From NCBI GenBank assembly GCA_963590165.1, contig CAVANO010000046.1, positions 1 through 64,000 of the forward strand: a DNA stretch of 64,000 nucleotides, in the 5' to 3' direction. Positions 54,463-62,921 of this stretch are shown here, piece after piece. Source of the DNA: UBA11524 sp963590165. Its GTDB lineage: Bacteria; Bacillota; Clostridia; Christensenellales; Aristaeellaceae. Position 1 is the first letter of the stretch, and each line of letters starts with the position of its first letter. The position numbers were made by a program, and so were the translations under genes. The notes under the pieces are model-generated. The model did no database searches, had not been told where the DNA came from, and saw only the letters and a program-made list of their open reading frames with translations.

Positions 54463-55617
54463 TCAGCCTTCATTCCACCAGCCATGCAGCCAGCAGCGAT
54501 TCAGTGCCCATCCATCCATCGAAGTGCCATGTGTGTCGTTTTGACCATCCCCCAGAATGGGTGCAGAAGCATCCCGGTACATCTGATAATTCCAGAAGAT
54601 CCAACCTGCGGACGTCTCCCATGCACGCGTCTGCAGGCTTGCGATTTTCTGATATTCCCGCTTTGCAATTTCCGCCTGCTGTTTTCGGGTCTTACCGTGC
54701 CTGCGTGCCATCGCATAGGGACGGCGGCATTCCAGACACCACTCTCCTACCAAAACGGGCGTGTACTTCATCGCGTGCCGGATGTTCCTGCGTTCAAGAC
54801 CCACAAACAGCTTGTATATCCACATTGCAGGAATTGGGATGAATGTTTCCATGGCATAGAGGTAATTATGCGTATCCAGCATAACATTCTTCATGCCTTC
54901 GCGTTGGAAAAAATCCTTCCACTTGCTAAGCCGGAAACCGTCACTGAAGACAATGACCTTCTCTTCCGGTAGAATTTTCCGAATTTGTTCATATGCCTGC
55001 CGATAGAAGCTCTTCAGGAACTCGGTCGGCACGTGACCTGAACCTTCCGCCTCCTTACGATCCCTCGCATGACCGGTTGATGGAGCCGTCCGATATACCA
55101 GCCAGCTGATCGGTTCATTGAGCACTTCGATGCCGAACAGCCCCTGACGATTTGCATAGCGCTCTGCCAGCCGACGAAGAACCGTCAGGACAAATGCCAC
55201 CTCCTGCGGATTTTTGCACCATTTGCAGACACCGGTCAGTCCGCCGTTGTCATAGCCGTTCTGACTGCCAGGAACAGTATGCAGATCAATGAGGATTTTC
55301 AGTCCGTATTCCTCAGCCCAATCGAACGCTTGATCCAGATATTCAATGCAGCCAAGGAGCGGCAGTCGGTCGCCGAAAATAAAATATGGCACCGGGATGC
55401 GAACCATATTCAGTCCATGATTATGAATGGCAGCAAAATCATCCTTCGTGACGTACGTATCCCGATGGTGCTTCATCCGCCTTGTCAGTTCGTCATGAGG
55501 CAGATCGCGGTTCAGCCAGATTTCATCATTTGCCTGTGTTCCTGTAAACACCTCAGGGCTCATCCACTTTTCCAGCACCAGCCAGTTGCCAAGGTTTGTT
55601 CCTCTGATTTTCTCCAT
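54463..55617 (-). CDS. GH5-family exo-glucanase-like enzyme, cytoplasmic
   Basis: 384 residues. The N-terminus RGTNLGNWLVLEKWMSPEVF is that of GH5_9-type exo-beta-1,3-glucanases; the barrel has NMVRIPVPYFIF, IDLHTVPGSQNG, acid/base Glu in EVLNEP and nucleophile Glu in VLVGEWCLE, and a final WIFWNYQM with the conserved Trp. No signal peptide. ATG at 55617, with GAGGCGAG upstream, 12 bases after GH43. It probably cleaves beta-glucosidic bonds in imported oligosaccharides; the exact linkage is inference. Confidence 0.87.
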   Translation of the reverse strand: MEKIRGTNLGNWLVLEKWMSPEVFTGTQANDEIWLNRDLPHDELTRRMKHHRDTYVTKDDFAAIHNHGLNMVRIPVPYFIFGDRLPLLGCIEYLDQAFDWAEEYGLKILIDLHTVPGSQNGYDNGGLTGVCKWCKNPQEVAFVLTVLRRLAERYANRQGLFGIEVLNEPISWLVYRTAPSTGHARDRKEAEGSGHVPTEFLKSFYRQAYEQIRKILPEEKVIVFSDGFRLSKWKDFFQREGMKNVMLDTHNYLYAMETFIPIPAMWIYKLFVGLERRNIRHAMKYTPVLVGEWCLECRRPYAMARRHGKTRKQQAEIAKREYQKIASLQTRAWETSAGWIFWNYQMYRDASAPILGDGQNDTHGTSMDGWALNRCWLHGWWNEG

Positions 55618-55629
55618 AGGCTCGCCTCC

Positions 55630-57279
55630 TCAGTTGTCCGATTCAATGGCAAGGAAATCAAAATACGCACATTTCTTTTTCAACATCCGATCTTCGCAGC
55701 CAATGCCGATAAAGGTGCCTGTAAATTCCCCGAAGCGGCTGTATTCATCCGAAAAGCGTGATGTTTCAAACGTGCTGCCGATGGGCGCGAAGGCTTTTCC
55801 GTCCTGACACCAAAATAGTCTGATTTCATTATCCTGAATGACAATCCGCAAATGAATCGGCTCATCCCCTACCTGGATGCCCTCGCCAAGGCAATCACGC
55901 TTCATGCCGTTCTCCACATGCGTAATCACCAGTGCCGGTGCATTCAGTCCATCGCTCCACGTTTTGCCCAGCAGAAGCCAGTTCATGTTGTCGTAGTAGA
56001 CCAGCAGCCCTGCTGTCTGCTGATACACTTCCGGATGAAAGTCAAGCCTGGTCGTGACCGTCGTCCGCAGGGATGTCAGTTTGCGTGCCAGCAAACTCAC
56101 CCGATTCTGCGAACAGAACGACTCCTGTCCGCGCAAGCAGACCCAGCCAGGACGCGTGACCGTGTCCGCAAACCCTGCCGCATCAATGCGCGGCGTATAA
56201 TATCCAATGCCAAGCCTTCTGTCCGCAAAATCATCACAGGCGGGAAGTTGTGCAGGTGCAAAGGGCGGCAGGTTGCTTTCCTCCGTCTGCTCAGGAACTA
56301 AAATACTGCCGTTTGCCGTGCGCAGCCATCCATCCGTTGTCCAACGCATTCTGACGATGGCCGTTTCCCTGCCCAGCACACATCGAAGCGAAGGCTGCTC
56401 CGCAAGAATTGGACGCATCGGTCGAGAACAGTGGAACACCATATACGTTTCGCCTGACGGTATATCCGTATAGCTGCCGTGCCCTGCCTTCTGTAAGAGA
56501 AGCAACGGATTATAGAAACGCGGCTTGAGGTGGTCGGTCTCCAGATGCGCATCAAAATCTTCAGGCTGAGAGGTAAGCAGGACACCATTCGGGTCAGCCT
56601 GATACGGTCCCCACGGGTTGCCGCTTCTGGCCATAGTAACGCAGTGTCCATAGCCGGTTCCGCCCTCGGCGCACATCAGATAATACATGCCGTTGTGCTT
56701 CGTCAGGTGCGGTCCTTCCATACATCCGCGCTGCGTGGCACCGTGCCAGATTCTTCGCGGCGTTCCCATGATGTGACCCTTCTTCGGGTCATATTCCGCC
56801 ATGCAGATGTCACCCGGCTTACAATAACCGTCGCGCGTTTCCCAATCGAGCGCCACAACATATTTTCTGCCGTCATCATCATGAAACAAGGAGGCGTCAA
56901 AACCGGAGGAATGCAGATAAACAGGTGTGCTCCATGGGCCGCGCGGATCTTTTGCGGAGACGAGGTAATTGTCCACATCGAAATACCGTGCGTTCATGGA
57001 ATGCATGATGCCATAGACCGCATAGAAGGTATCCTCCGCTTCGCAATAAGTCAGGCAGGGTGCCCAGACTCCTTTTGCGCTCGGCAGTCCCCGCAAATCC
57101 GCCTGACACTCATCGGTAATGACATGGCTGTATAACTCCCAATGCTTCAGGTCGCGTGAATGATAAATCGGAATGCACGGGAACCACTCGAAGCTCGAAA
57201 CTGCAAGAAAGAAATCATCGCCCTTGCGGCAGATGCACGGGTCGGCGTTGAATCCCGGAAGAATCGGGTTCTGAATCAT
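55630..57279 (-). CDS. GH43 beta-xylosidase type, two domains
   Basis: 549 residues, no signal peptide. The N-terminal propeller begins NPILPGFNADPCICR with base Asp13, has GFDASLFHDDDG (second Asp) and MEGPHLTKHNG (acid Glu). The C-terminal half (about 340-549) is a beta-sandwich as in GH43 subfamily 11 beta-xylosidases. It cleaves xylose or arabinose from short xylo-oligosaccharides. Its ATG overlaps the stop of the anchored GH3 gene (TAATG), so translation is coupled. Placed between cassette B and the GH5 gene. Confidence 0.9.
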   Translation of the reverse strand: MIQNPILPGFNADPCICRKGDDFFLAVSSFEWFPCIPIYHSRDLKHWELYSHVITDECQADLRGLPSAKGVWAPCLTYCEAEDTFYAVYGIMHSMNARYFDVDNYLVSAKDPRGPWSTPVYLHSSGFDASLFHDDDGRKYVVALDWETRDGYCKPGDICMAEYDPKKGHIMGTPRRIWHGATQRGCMEGPHLTKHNGMYYLMCAEGGTGYGHCVTMARSGNPWGPYQADPNGVLLTSQPEDFDAHLETDHLKPRFYNPLLLLQKAGHGSYTDIPSGETYMVFHCSRPMRPILAEQPSLRCVLGRETAIVRMRWTTDGWLRTANGSILVPEQTEESNLPPFAPAQLPACDDFADRRLGIGYYTPRIDAAGFADTVTRPGWVCLRGQESFCSQNRVSLLARKLTSLRTTVTTRLDFHPEVYQQTAGLLVYYDNMNWLLLGKTWSDGLNAPALVITHVENGMKRDCLGEGIQVGDEPIHLRIVIQDNEIRLFWCQDGKAFAPIGSTFETSRFSDEYSRFGEFTGTFIGIGCEDRMLKKKCAYFDFLAIESDN

Positions 57280-60203
57280 TACATCTTCCTCCTCGATTTC
57301 CTTCTGCTGATGAGCAGCATGGTCAGGCTAATGAGCAGCAGCACCGCAATGCATGCATCTGCGCCATAGATTGCTACCTGCCACCACGGGATCACCTGCA
57401 CAACGCGCGTTCCTGTATCCATGCCGTTCATAACATTGCAGTAATTTGCAATTGTATACAAAATGTGCTTTGTCGCCTGCTGCATGGCGCTGACAACCGT
57501 TGGATTGTTCTGATACTGGCTGAAACTCATTTCGCCGTTAAGCAGCCAGCAATCCGTTCCTGCCATGATACCGTCAAGCAGCGTCATGTACTGCAGACCG
57601 CCGCCCGCATAGTCTGTAATGACATAGCCGTCAAAGCCCCATTCATTCCGAAGAATCTGAGTAATGAGCCCTTCGTGTGCACTGACCCACGTTGTGCCGA
57701 GACGAATGAAGGCAGACATGACAGCATGTGCATTGCCCATGGACGGACGAACCGCATATTCAAAGGGACGCAGATAAATTTCCCGCGCTGCCTGTTCATT
57801 CAGCCAAACACAAGCACCGTCCCGGTGAGTATCCTGTTCATTGAAGGCAAAATGCTTCGCATAGGCAATGATGCCTTTGCTCTGAATGCCCTGCACCTCC
57901 GCCATTGCAGCAAGACCACTGAGCACGGGGTCTTCGGAATAATACTCGCTGTTTCTGCCGCCGAACGGCGTGCGCTGGATGTTCATGCCGGGCGCATAGA
58001 TGCCATTCACGCCGGAAACCTGCGCATCAATACCGAACGCCTCGCCCACACAGCGAATCAATGCAGCATTGAAGGTACAAGCCAGCACACCTTCGCTCGG
58101 CAGACGGCAGGCTGTATCCGCGCCGTTCTGCGATGCATTCGTTTCCTTCACATAGGCAGGCCCGTCAGAATCCTTCGTTTCGGGTTTCGCAACGGAAGAT
58201 ATGCCAGCCGTATTACAGATTGCGGTTGTCAGCAGACGATTCATGTCCTCAAAGCTGATTTGGCTGACCAGTTTATCCCATCGTTCATCCGTTATCGGAA
58301 CGCCACGCAGAGAGGCAATCGTCATTTCGCCGCTGATGCCCTGCGAAGGCATGGTACGTACAGTCCGATACGCTTTCCGTGCGAAGTCCTCCGTCGTGAT
58401 GTTTTGCAAATCCTCCAACATATACTTGTTCACGGTGAAGCTTATGCTGCGCTGCGGGAATGTGCCCTCCCAATTGCTGCGGCTGACATAGGTCACATGA
58501 TTTGTCATTGCACCATCATAGCGGTTCATGTCGGCACTGTCCAGCTGATTATAGATTTCCGCACCCGTCTCAGACGAAAAGGCATACGCTGTGCAGTCAA
58601 GCTGATCCTGCACCAATGCAGTTGCCGCCAACTCCGGTCTGCCGGAAACCAGATTGCCCTGCACATCGGTCATGCCAGTCAGACCCTTTGCTGCCATGAT
58701 GTTGTTGAGCGCATCGTGTGCATCGCTGCCGACTGCAAGATAATAAGTTCCTGCATCGAGTATGTAGGTTCCTGCGCCATTTGAATCATAGGAGGCAAAG
58801 AGTGCGTCATCCACCGTGACGGAAACTCTTTCCGACGCACCCGGTGCCAGCTCTGCCGTTTTTTCAAAGCCAGCGAGCTCAACAGATGCCTTTTCGATGC
58901 CGTTCTCCGCATCGTAGGCAGTATAGGGCTTCTGCAGATAAACCTCCACCGCATGCTTGCCGCTGACATTGCCCGTGTTTGTCACCGTAACCGATGCCTG
59001 ATACGTGCCATCTTCATTGCGGGTGACACGGAAGTCTGCATAATCAAACGTCGTGTAACTCAAGCCATAGCCGAATGGATAAGCAACATTCTGCGAATAG
59101 ACATAATCGCCGACGCCATCTGTATTCATCACAGTATCCTCATACCGTGTCTCATAATAGCGGTAGCCGACATAAATTCCTTCTGCATAGGCATAATAGT
59201 TGAATTGCGAGGATGCCAGCGAGGAAATATCGCCTTCATACTGCTGCGTAACCGTCATGCCGAAGTTATCTTGCCAGGACGCCATCGCGGGCGACGAGAA
59301 GTTGTCCTTCACGAAGGATGCGGACAATCGCCCGGAAGGATTCACCTTGCCGACCAACGCATCTGCAACCGCATAAATGCCCGACGAGCCGGTATTGCCG
59401 ATCCACATCACCGTATCGATATCAATTTCCGGATTGCTGAGGAAGTCAACCTGAATATTCAGTGCAGAATTCAGCAGCAGGATGATCCTGCCGAATCTGC
59501 CTTCCTGCTTGAGCTGTGTAAGATGCGTCAAGAGTTCCCGTTCCTCGGTTGAGATAGACAGATAGCTGCCGTCCTCCGTGTTGTCAAAGCCGCCTGCAAG
59601 CTGATCCTCACCCTCACCATTTTCACGGGTCAACACCACAATCGCAGCATCGCCGTAGAATGTACCCTTCAATTCCTCCGGAAAGCGGCTCCACGGCACC
59701 TCGTTGATTGCAGTTCGGGTAACACCGTAGGACGACCCTGCACCAGTCGCATAGAAATCCCACAGTGTTTCGTTCACATGCACGCCGTCAGCCTCCAACG
59801 CCTGACGCAATGTGGGATAATCCGTCTTGTCCTCCTTGTTCCGAACACCCTGCGTCGAACAGTTGATATAAACAGAGGCCGTCCCAAACAAGCTGACGCT
59901 GCTGCCGGCTTGCAGGGGTGCTGCACCGCTGTCATTTTTGAGCAGCACCAGGCCTTCTGCTTCCGCCTCTCGGTATATGCTGTTGATGTACTTTGCTGCC
60001 TCAACAGCATCGGTATATTCCTGAGGATAGTAGACAGCGCTGTCATTCAGACCGACAATTTGACTCGTTGCTGTACTCAAGGTCGAATTGATGACCGGCG
60101 CATACGATGCAACCGCCTGCGTTGCAACGAGCGCAAGCGTCAGCAGTGTTGACAGCCATGCAGAAGCCTTCATCCAGCGCCAGACAGAATTCTGTTTCTT
60201 CAT
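57279..60203 (-). CDS. Membrane-anchored GH3, reversed domain order (cassette B, gene 4)
   Basis: 974 residues, close relative of the protein at 26289-29219 in length and plan. N-terminal membrane helix (WLSTLLTLALVATQAVASYA), sandwich half first (GLVLLKNDSGAAPL), fibronectin-III-like domain (YPFGYGLSYTTFDYADF...GKHAVEVYLQKPY), then the barrel half with GGRNSEYYSEDPVL, YAKHFAFNEQD and nucleophile Asp864 in YVITDYAGGG. C-terminal helix (VAIYGADACIAVLLLISLTMLLI, then RRKSRRK). Both anchors suggest an enzyme fixed at the outer face. Follows the small membrane protein by 3 bases. Confidence 0.87.
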   Translation of the reverse strand: MKKQNSVWRWMKASAWLSTLLTLALVATQAVASYAPVINSTLSTATSQIVGLNDSAVYYPQEYTDAVEAAKYINSIYREAEAEGLVLLKNDSGAAPLQAGSSVSLFGTASVYINCSTQGVRNKEDKTDYPTLRQALEADGVHVNETLWDFYATGAGSSYGVTRTAINEVPWSRFPEELKGTFYGDAAIVVLTRENGEGEDQLAGGFDNTEDGSYLSISTEERELLTHLTQLKQEGRFGRIILLLNSALNIQVDFLSNPEIDIDTVMWIGNTGSSGIYAVADALVGKVNPSGRLSASFVKDNFSSPAMASWQDNFGMTVTQQYEGDISSLASSQFNYYAYAEGIYVGYRYYETRYEDTVMNTDGVGDYVYSQNVAYPFGYGLSYTTFDYADFRVTRNEDGTYQASVTVTNTGNVSGKHAVEVYLQKPYTAYDAENGIEKASVELAGFEKTAELAPGASERVSVTVDDALFASYDSNGAGTYILDAGTYYLAVGSDAHDALNNIMAAKGLTGMTDVQGNLVSGRPELAATALVQDQLDCTAYAFSSETGAEIYNQLDSADMNRYDGAMTNHVTYVSRSNWEGTFPQRSISFTVNKYMLEDLQNITTEDFARKAYRTVRTMPSQGISGEMTIASLRGVPITDERWDKLVSQISFEDMNRLLTTAICNTAGISSVAKPETKDSDGPAYVKETNASQNGADTACRLPSEGVLACTFNAALIRCVGEAFGIDAQVSGVNGIYAPGMNIQRTPFGGRNSEYYSEDPVLSGLAAMAEVQGIQSKGIIAYAKHFAFNEQDTHRDGACVWLNEQAAREIYLRPFEYAVRPSMGNAHAVMSAFIRLGTTWVSAHEGLITQILRNEWGFDGYVITDYAGGGLQYMTLLDGIMAGTDCWLLNGEMSFSQYQNNPTVVSAMQQATKHILYTIANYCNVMNGMDTGTRVVQVIPWWQVAIYGADACIAVLLLISLTMLLISRRKSRRKM

Positions 60204-60206
60204 TGC

Positions 60207-60641
60207 TTACACCTCCATGTCCGCCGGGCCGTATTTCATTGCCCTGCGCTGAATGACCGCGGCTAAAAGCGCAGCCAGCCATCCAGCAAGCAGCACTGAT
60301 AGGGTCAGCATCATCACCAGCGAAAAAGAATTGCCGTCTACCCCGTAGATGACATTTGCGATATAATTGAGCTGAGAAACGATATACTCTGCCAAAGCTG
60401 TCATCGATGACAGATGCAGCACATAGCGCAGCAAAAGCGCATGTTTGCCCGCAAAGCTAACTGCTGCCAGCACGATGCCCAGCAATGCGGAAACAATCAT
60501 TGCCGCGATACAAGGCATCAGAAGCTCAGGGCAAAGCTTATTGGTGCCGTACTGACAATACAGAAACAGCCCGATCAGGCTGCAAACTGCAGACAGCATG
60601 GTCAGCATGGGCACTGCCCGATTCTTCTTTTGATTCGCCAT
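60207..60641 (-). CDS. Small membrane protein (cassette B, gene 3)
   Basis: 144 residues, four hydrophobic segments. Shares with the 25880 protein the segment SQLNYIANVIYGVDGNSF between helices 3 and 4, otherwise diverged. The ATG at 60641 is chosen (GGAGGAAGG just upstream); an ATG at 60656 overlaps the lipoprotein stop codon. Function unknown; conserved position between the repeat lipoprotein and the anchored GH3 in both cassettes is the main clue. Confidence 0.78.
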   Translation of the reverse strand: MANQKKNRAVPMLTMLSAVCSLIGLFLYCQYGTNKLCPELLMPCIAAMIVSALLGIVLAAVSFAGKHALLLRYVLHLSSMTALAEYIVSQLNYIANVIYGVDGNSFSLVMMLTLSVLLAGWLAALLAAVIQRRAMKYGPADMEV

Positions 60642-60655
60642 ATTGCCTTCCTCCA

Positions 60656-62815
60656 TTATTCTGCTGCCTGTTTCGCAGGCCAGCGTGCATCAATTCCATC
60701 AAGATTGGACGTATATTCGCACCCTTCCGTCCATGTCAACTCTGCATCCGCGTAAATCTTGATACAGTCCACCATAGGCGCCGCCGCATGCATGGAACCG
60801 CCATAGTCGTGATTGTTGTCCGTTACCAACCGGATGATATTGCTGCCCTCATGCAGATTCAGCGACGACGTAATCGTGTAGTCCTCGAAGGCACGCTTTG
60901 TGGAATAGTTCGGATCCTGATCCTTTGTAACTGCGCCGGTCAGATCGGCATTCAGCGTGAACATCTGCTCATAGGACTCCAGCTGTTCCTTGTTGACAAT
61001 GCTGTTAAAGGAATAAACCGGATTCACGTACACCTTGTAGCCGTCCTTTTCGGCTGCTGTGCCGTCCTCGCCGCCGGTGAGGAAATACATGTCATGCAGT
61101 TCCGGTGTCAGGCGCAGCACAAGTGTCGCATTCGTGACATTCTCAGAAGCAGTAATGCAGAATTCCAGATAGCTGCCGGGGTTGTACAGGTAGCTGACAT
61201 AATAGTCATTGCTGGCACCGGCATTGTAGCAATCCCATTCAATCAGGTACAGTCCCTTTGGATTGGACGATTCGCCAAACCCAAGCTTATCTTCATACTT
61301 GCCTGTATCGCCGATCGGAATGTCTGTCAGTTGCGTCAGCTCCGCCTCAAATACATACGCCTTCTTCCAGCACACATACAGATCCATGTTTTCCTTGATG
61401 CGGCTGTTCGGATCGAATTCCGTGCCTGACTGGCAATCCGGCGTAGTATACCAGCCAAATGCCTGATAGCCTTCGCGGACTGGGTACGTCACGCCATCTG
61501 TACGCATCGCGGAGAACTTGTTTCGGGCAACCTCCTCTTTCCTGTAAATATCATCCGTGCCGTCGTTGCTGTAGAAGGTAAGCACGCAGCTGTTGCTCTG
61601 GCTTTCCGCCCCTTTTTCACCCCAGCCAGCATACAACTTTACATCCTCCGTTAGCATGCCACCGAAGGTAAACGGTTTTCTGCAGCGTTTATCCGTATAC
61701 CAGCCGGTAAACGCCATACCTTCACGGGTCGGTTCCTCCGGCTCGGTCATGATCATGCCGTAAGCGGCTTCAACGGTAACGGATTCGGGTGCACCGTCAT
61801 AATTATAATCATAGGTAATAGTTCTCGGCAGTGCCGTCCATGAGGCATATACGGTTAAATCGCCTGTGATTTCCAGCTGTGCCATGTCAGCAGCACTGGT
61901 CAGCTTCTGATCGTAATACCAGCCGTTAAACGTATATCCTTCACGCTGGATGCGGTCGTATTTTCGGGCGTTCTTTCCAATTCTAACCTTCTCAGTTTCC
62001 GTCGTACCATCGCCGAGATCATAGGTAACGGTAGCGCGCAGCTGCGTCCACGCTGCGCAAAGCGTCATATCTTCTTCGGGCACGGAAGTAAAATCATATA
62101 GCTGCCGATTTTTGCCGTTGCCAACATACCAGCCGTCAAATCGGTAATCCCCCTCATCGCCGCGAGCAGGCGTCTCCGGTTCCTGTACCGTTTCATCCTT
62201 CGTCAGGTCAATGATTTGATCCTGAATTGCTTCGGCACCATAATAACCGAGGTCGAAGTGAACGGTGATTTTTGTTCTTTGCCAGCAGGCATACAGCGTT
62301 GTGTTTTTCGTGAACGGCTGACTGAAATCCACCGGCATCATGCAGGCAGCATCAAGGCACCAGCCGGCAAATATCGAATTTTCAGGTGCAGGCACCTCAG
62401 GCAGTGCTGTTTCGTCCAGCAGCGTGCCGCATTCGATGTTCAATGTCTGTGCTGCTTCATCCGCTATGCCGAAATCGAGCGTAATGCGGATTTTTGTCGT
62501 TGCCCAGCCTGCATAAAGAAAGACATCCTCATGCAATTCCTGCGTAAAATCAAACGGCTCCCCTGCGCAGCGCTTGCTTTCATACCAGCCGGTAAAGGTG
62601 TAATCTTCCCGGACAGGATCTTCCGGCTGCTGCACATGACCGGTTTCATCGGCAATCACCTGAACAACAGGTTGCTCACGGTCATTCAGGTTGAAGGTCA
62701 CCACCCAGCCGGTCTGGGCAGGTGCATCCTTCGTCTGTTCGCTGCAGCTGCACAAAAGCAGCAGACACATTGCACACAATACAGCAGTCTTCCAGAGCTT
62801 TTTTGCTTCATTCAT
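60656..62815 (-). CDS. InlB/Flg_new-repeat lipoprotein with CBM-like end (cassette B, gene 2)
   Basis: 719 residues. Lipoprotein signal (LCAMCLLLLCSCSEQ). Six to seven InlB B-type repeats follow (residues about 30-490), each with a GYxFxGWYxD...FxFxxxLxxDxxLYAxW pattern. Then a beta-sandwich domain (about 500-700; FEAELTQLTDIP...LNLHEGSNIIRLV...VDCIKIYADAEL) resembling CBM6/CBM35. Such repeats usually form elongated stalks, so the domain would be held away from the membrane to bind glycan. It is the intact version of the frameshifted gene in cassette A, with about two to three more repeats. Confidence 0.83.
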   Translation of the reverse strand: MNEAKKLWKTAVLCAMCLLLLCSCSEQTKDAPAQTGWVVTFNLNDREQPVVQVIADETGHVQQPEDPVREDYTFTGWYESKRCAGEPFDFTQELHEDVFLYAGWATTKIRITLDFGIADEAAQTLNIECGTLLDETALPEVPAPENSIFAGWCLDAACMMPVDFSQPFTKNTTLYACWQRTKITVHFDLGYYGAEAIQDQIIDLTKDETVQEPETPARGDEGDYRFDGWYVGNGKNRQLYDFTSVPEEDMTLCAAWTQLRATVTYDLGDGTTETEKVRIGKNARKYDRIQREGYTFNGWYYDQKLTSAADMAQLEITGDLTVYASWTALPRTITYDYNYDGAPESVTVEAAYGMIMTEPEEPTREGMAFTGWYTDKRCRKPFTFGGMLTEDVKLYAGWGEKGAESQSNSCVLTFYSNDGTDDIYRKEEVARNKFSAMRTDGVTYPVREGYQAFGWYTTPDCQSGTEFDPNSRIKENMDLYVCWKKAYVFEAELTQLTDIPIGDTGKYEDKLGFGESSNPKGLYLIEWDCYNAGASNDYYVSYLYNPGSYLEFCITASENVTNATLVLRLTPELHDMYFLTGGEDGTAAEKDGYKVYVNPVYSFNSIVNKEQLESYEQMFTLNADLTGAVTKDQDPNYSTKRAFEDYTITSSLNLHEGSNIIRLVTDNNHDYGGSMHAAAPMVDCIKIYADAELTWTEGCEYTSNLDGIDARWPAKQAAE

Positions 62816-62864
62816 CTGTTATTCCTCGGCTTTCGGCATAAAAAGCGCTGCAGCATTCGGAAAC

Positions 62865-62900
62865 GGGCGGATGCCCCGGGTTCTCCCAGAGCACCCGCCC
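62865..62900 (-). terminator. Hairpin after cassette B gene 1 (attenuator)
   Basis: On the minus strand GGGCGGGTGC...GCATCCGCCC with an inner CTGGG/CCCGG pairing, followed by GTTTCCG. It occupies the same place, between the GH3 and lipoprotein genes, as the hairpin at 24094 in cassette A. Confidence 0.65.
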
Positions 62901-62921
62901 TACTGCAGTGCGGTATTACCT

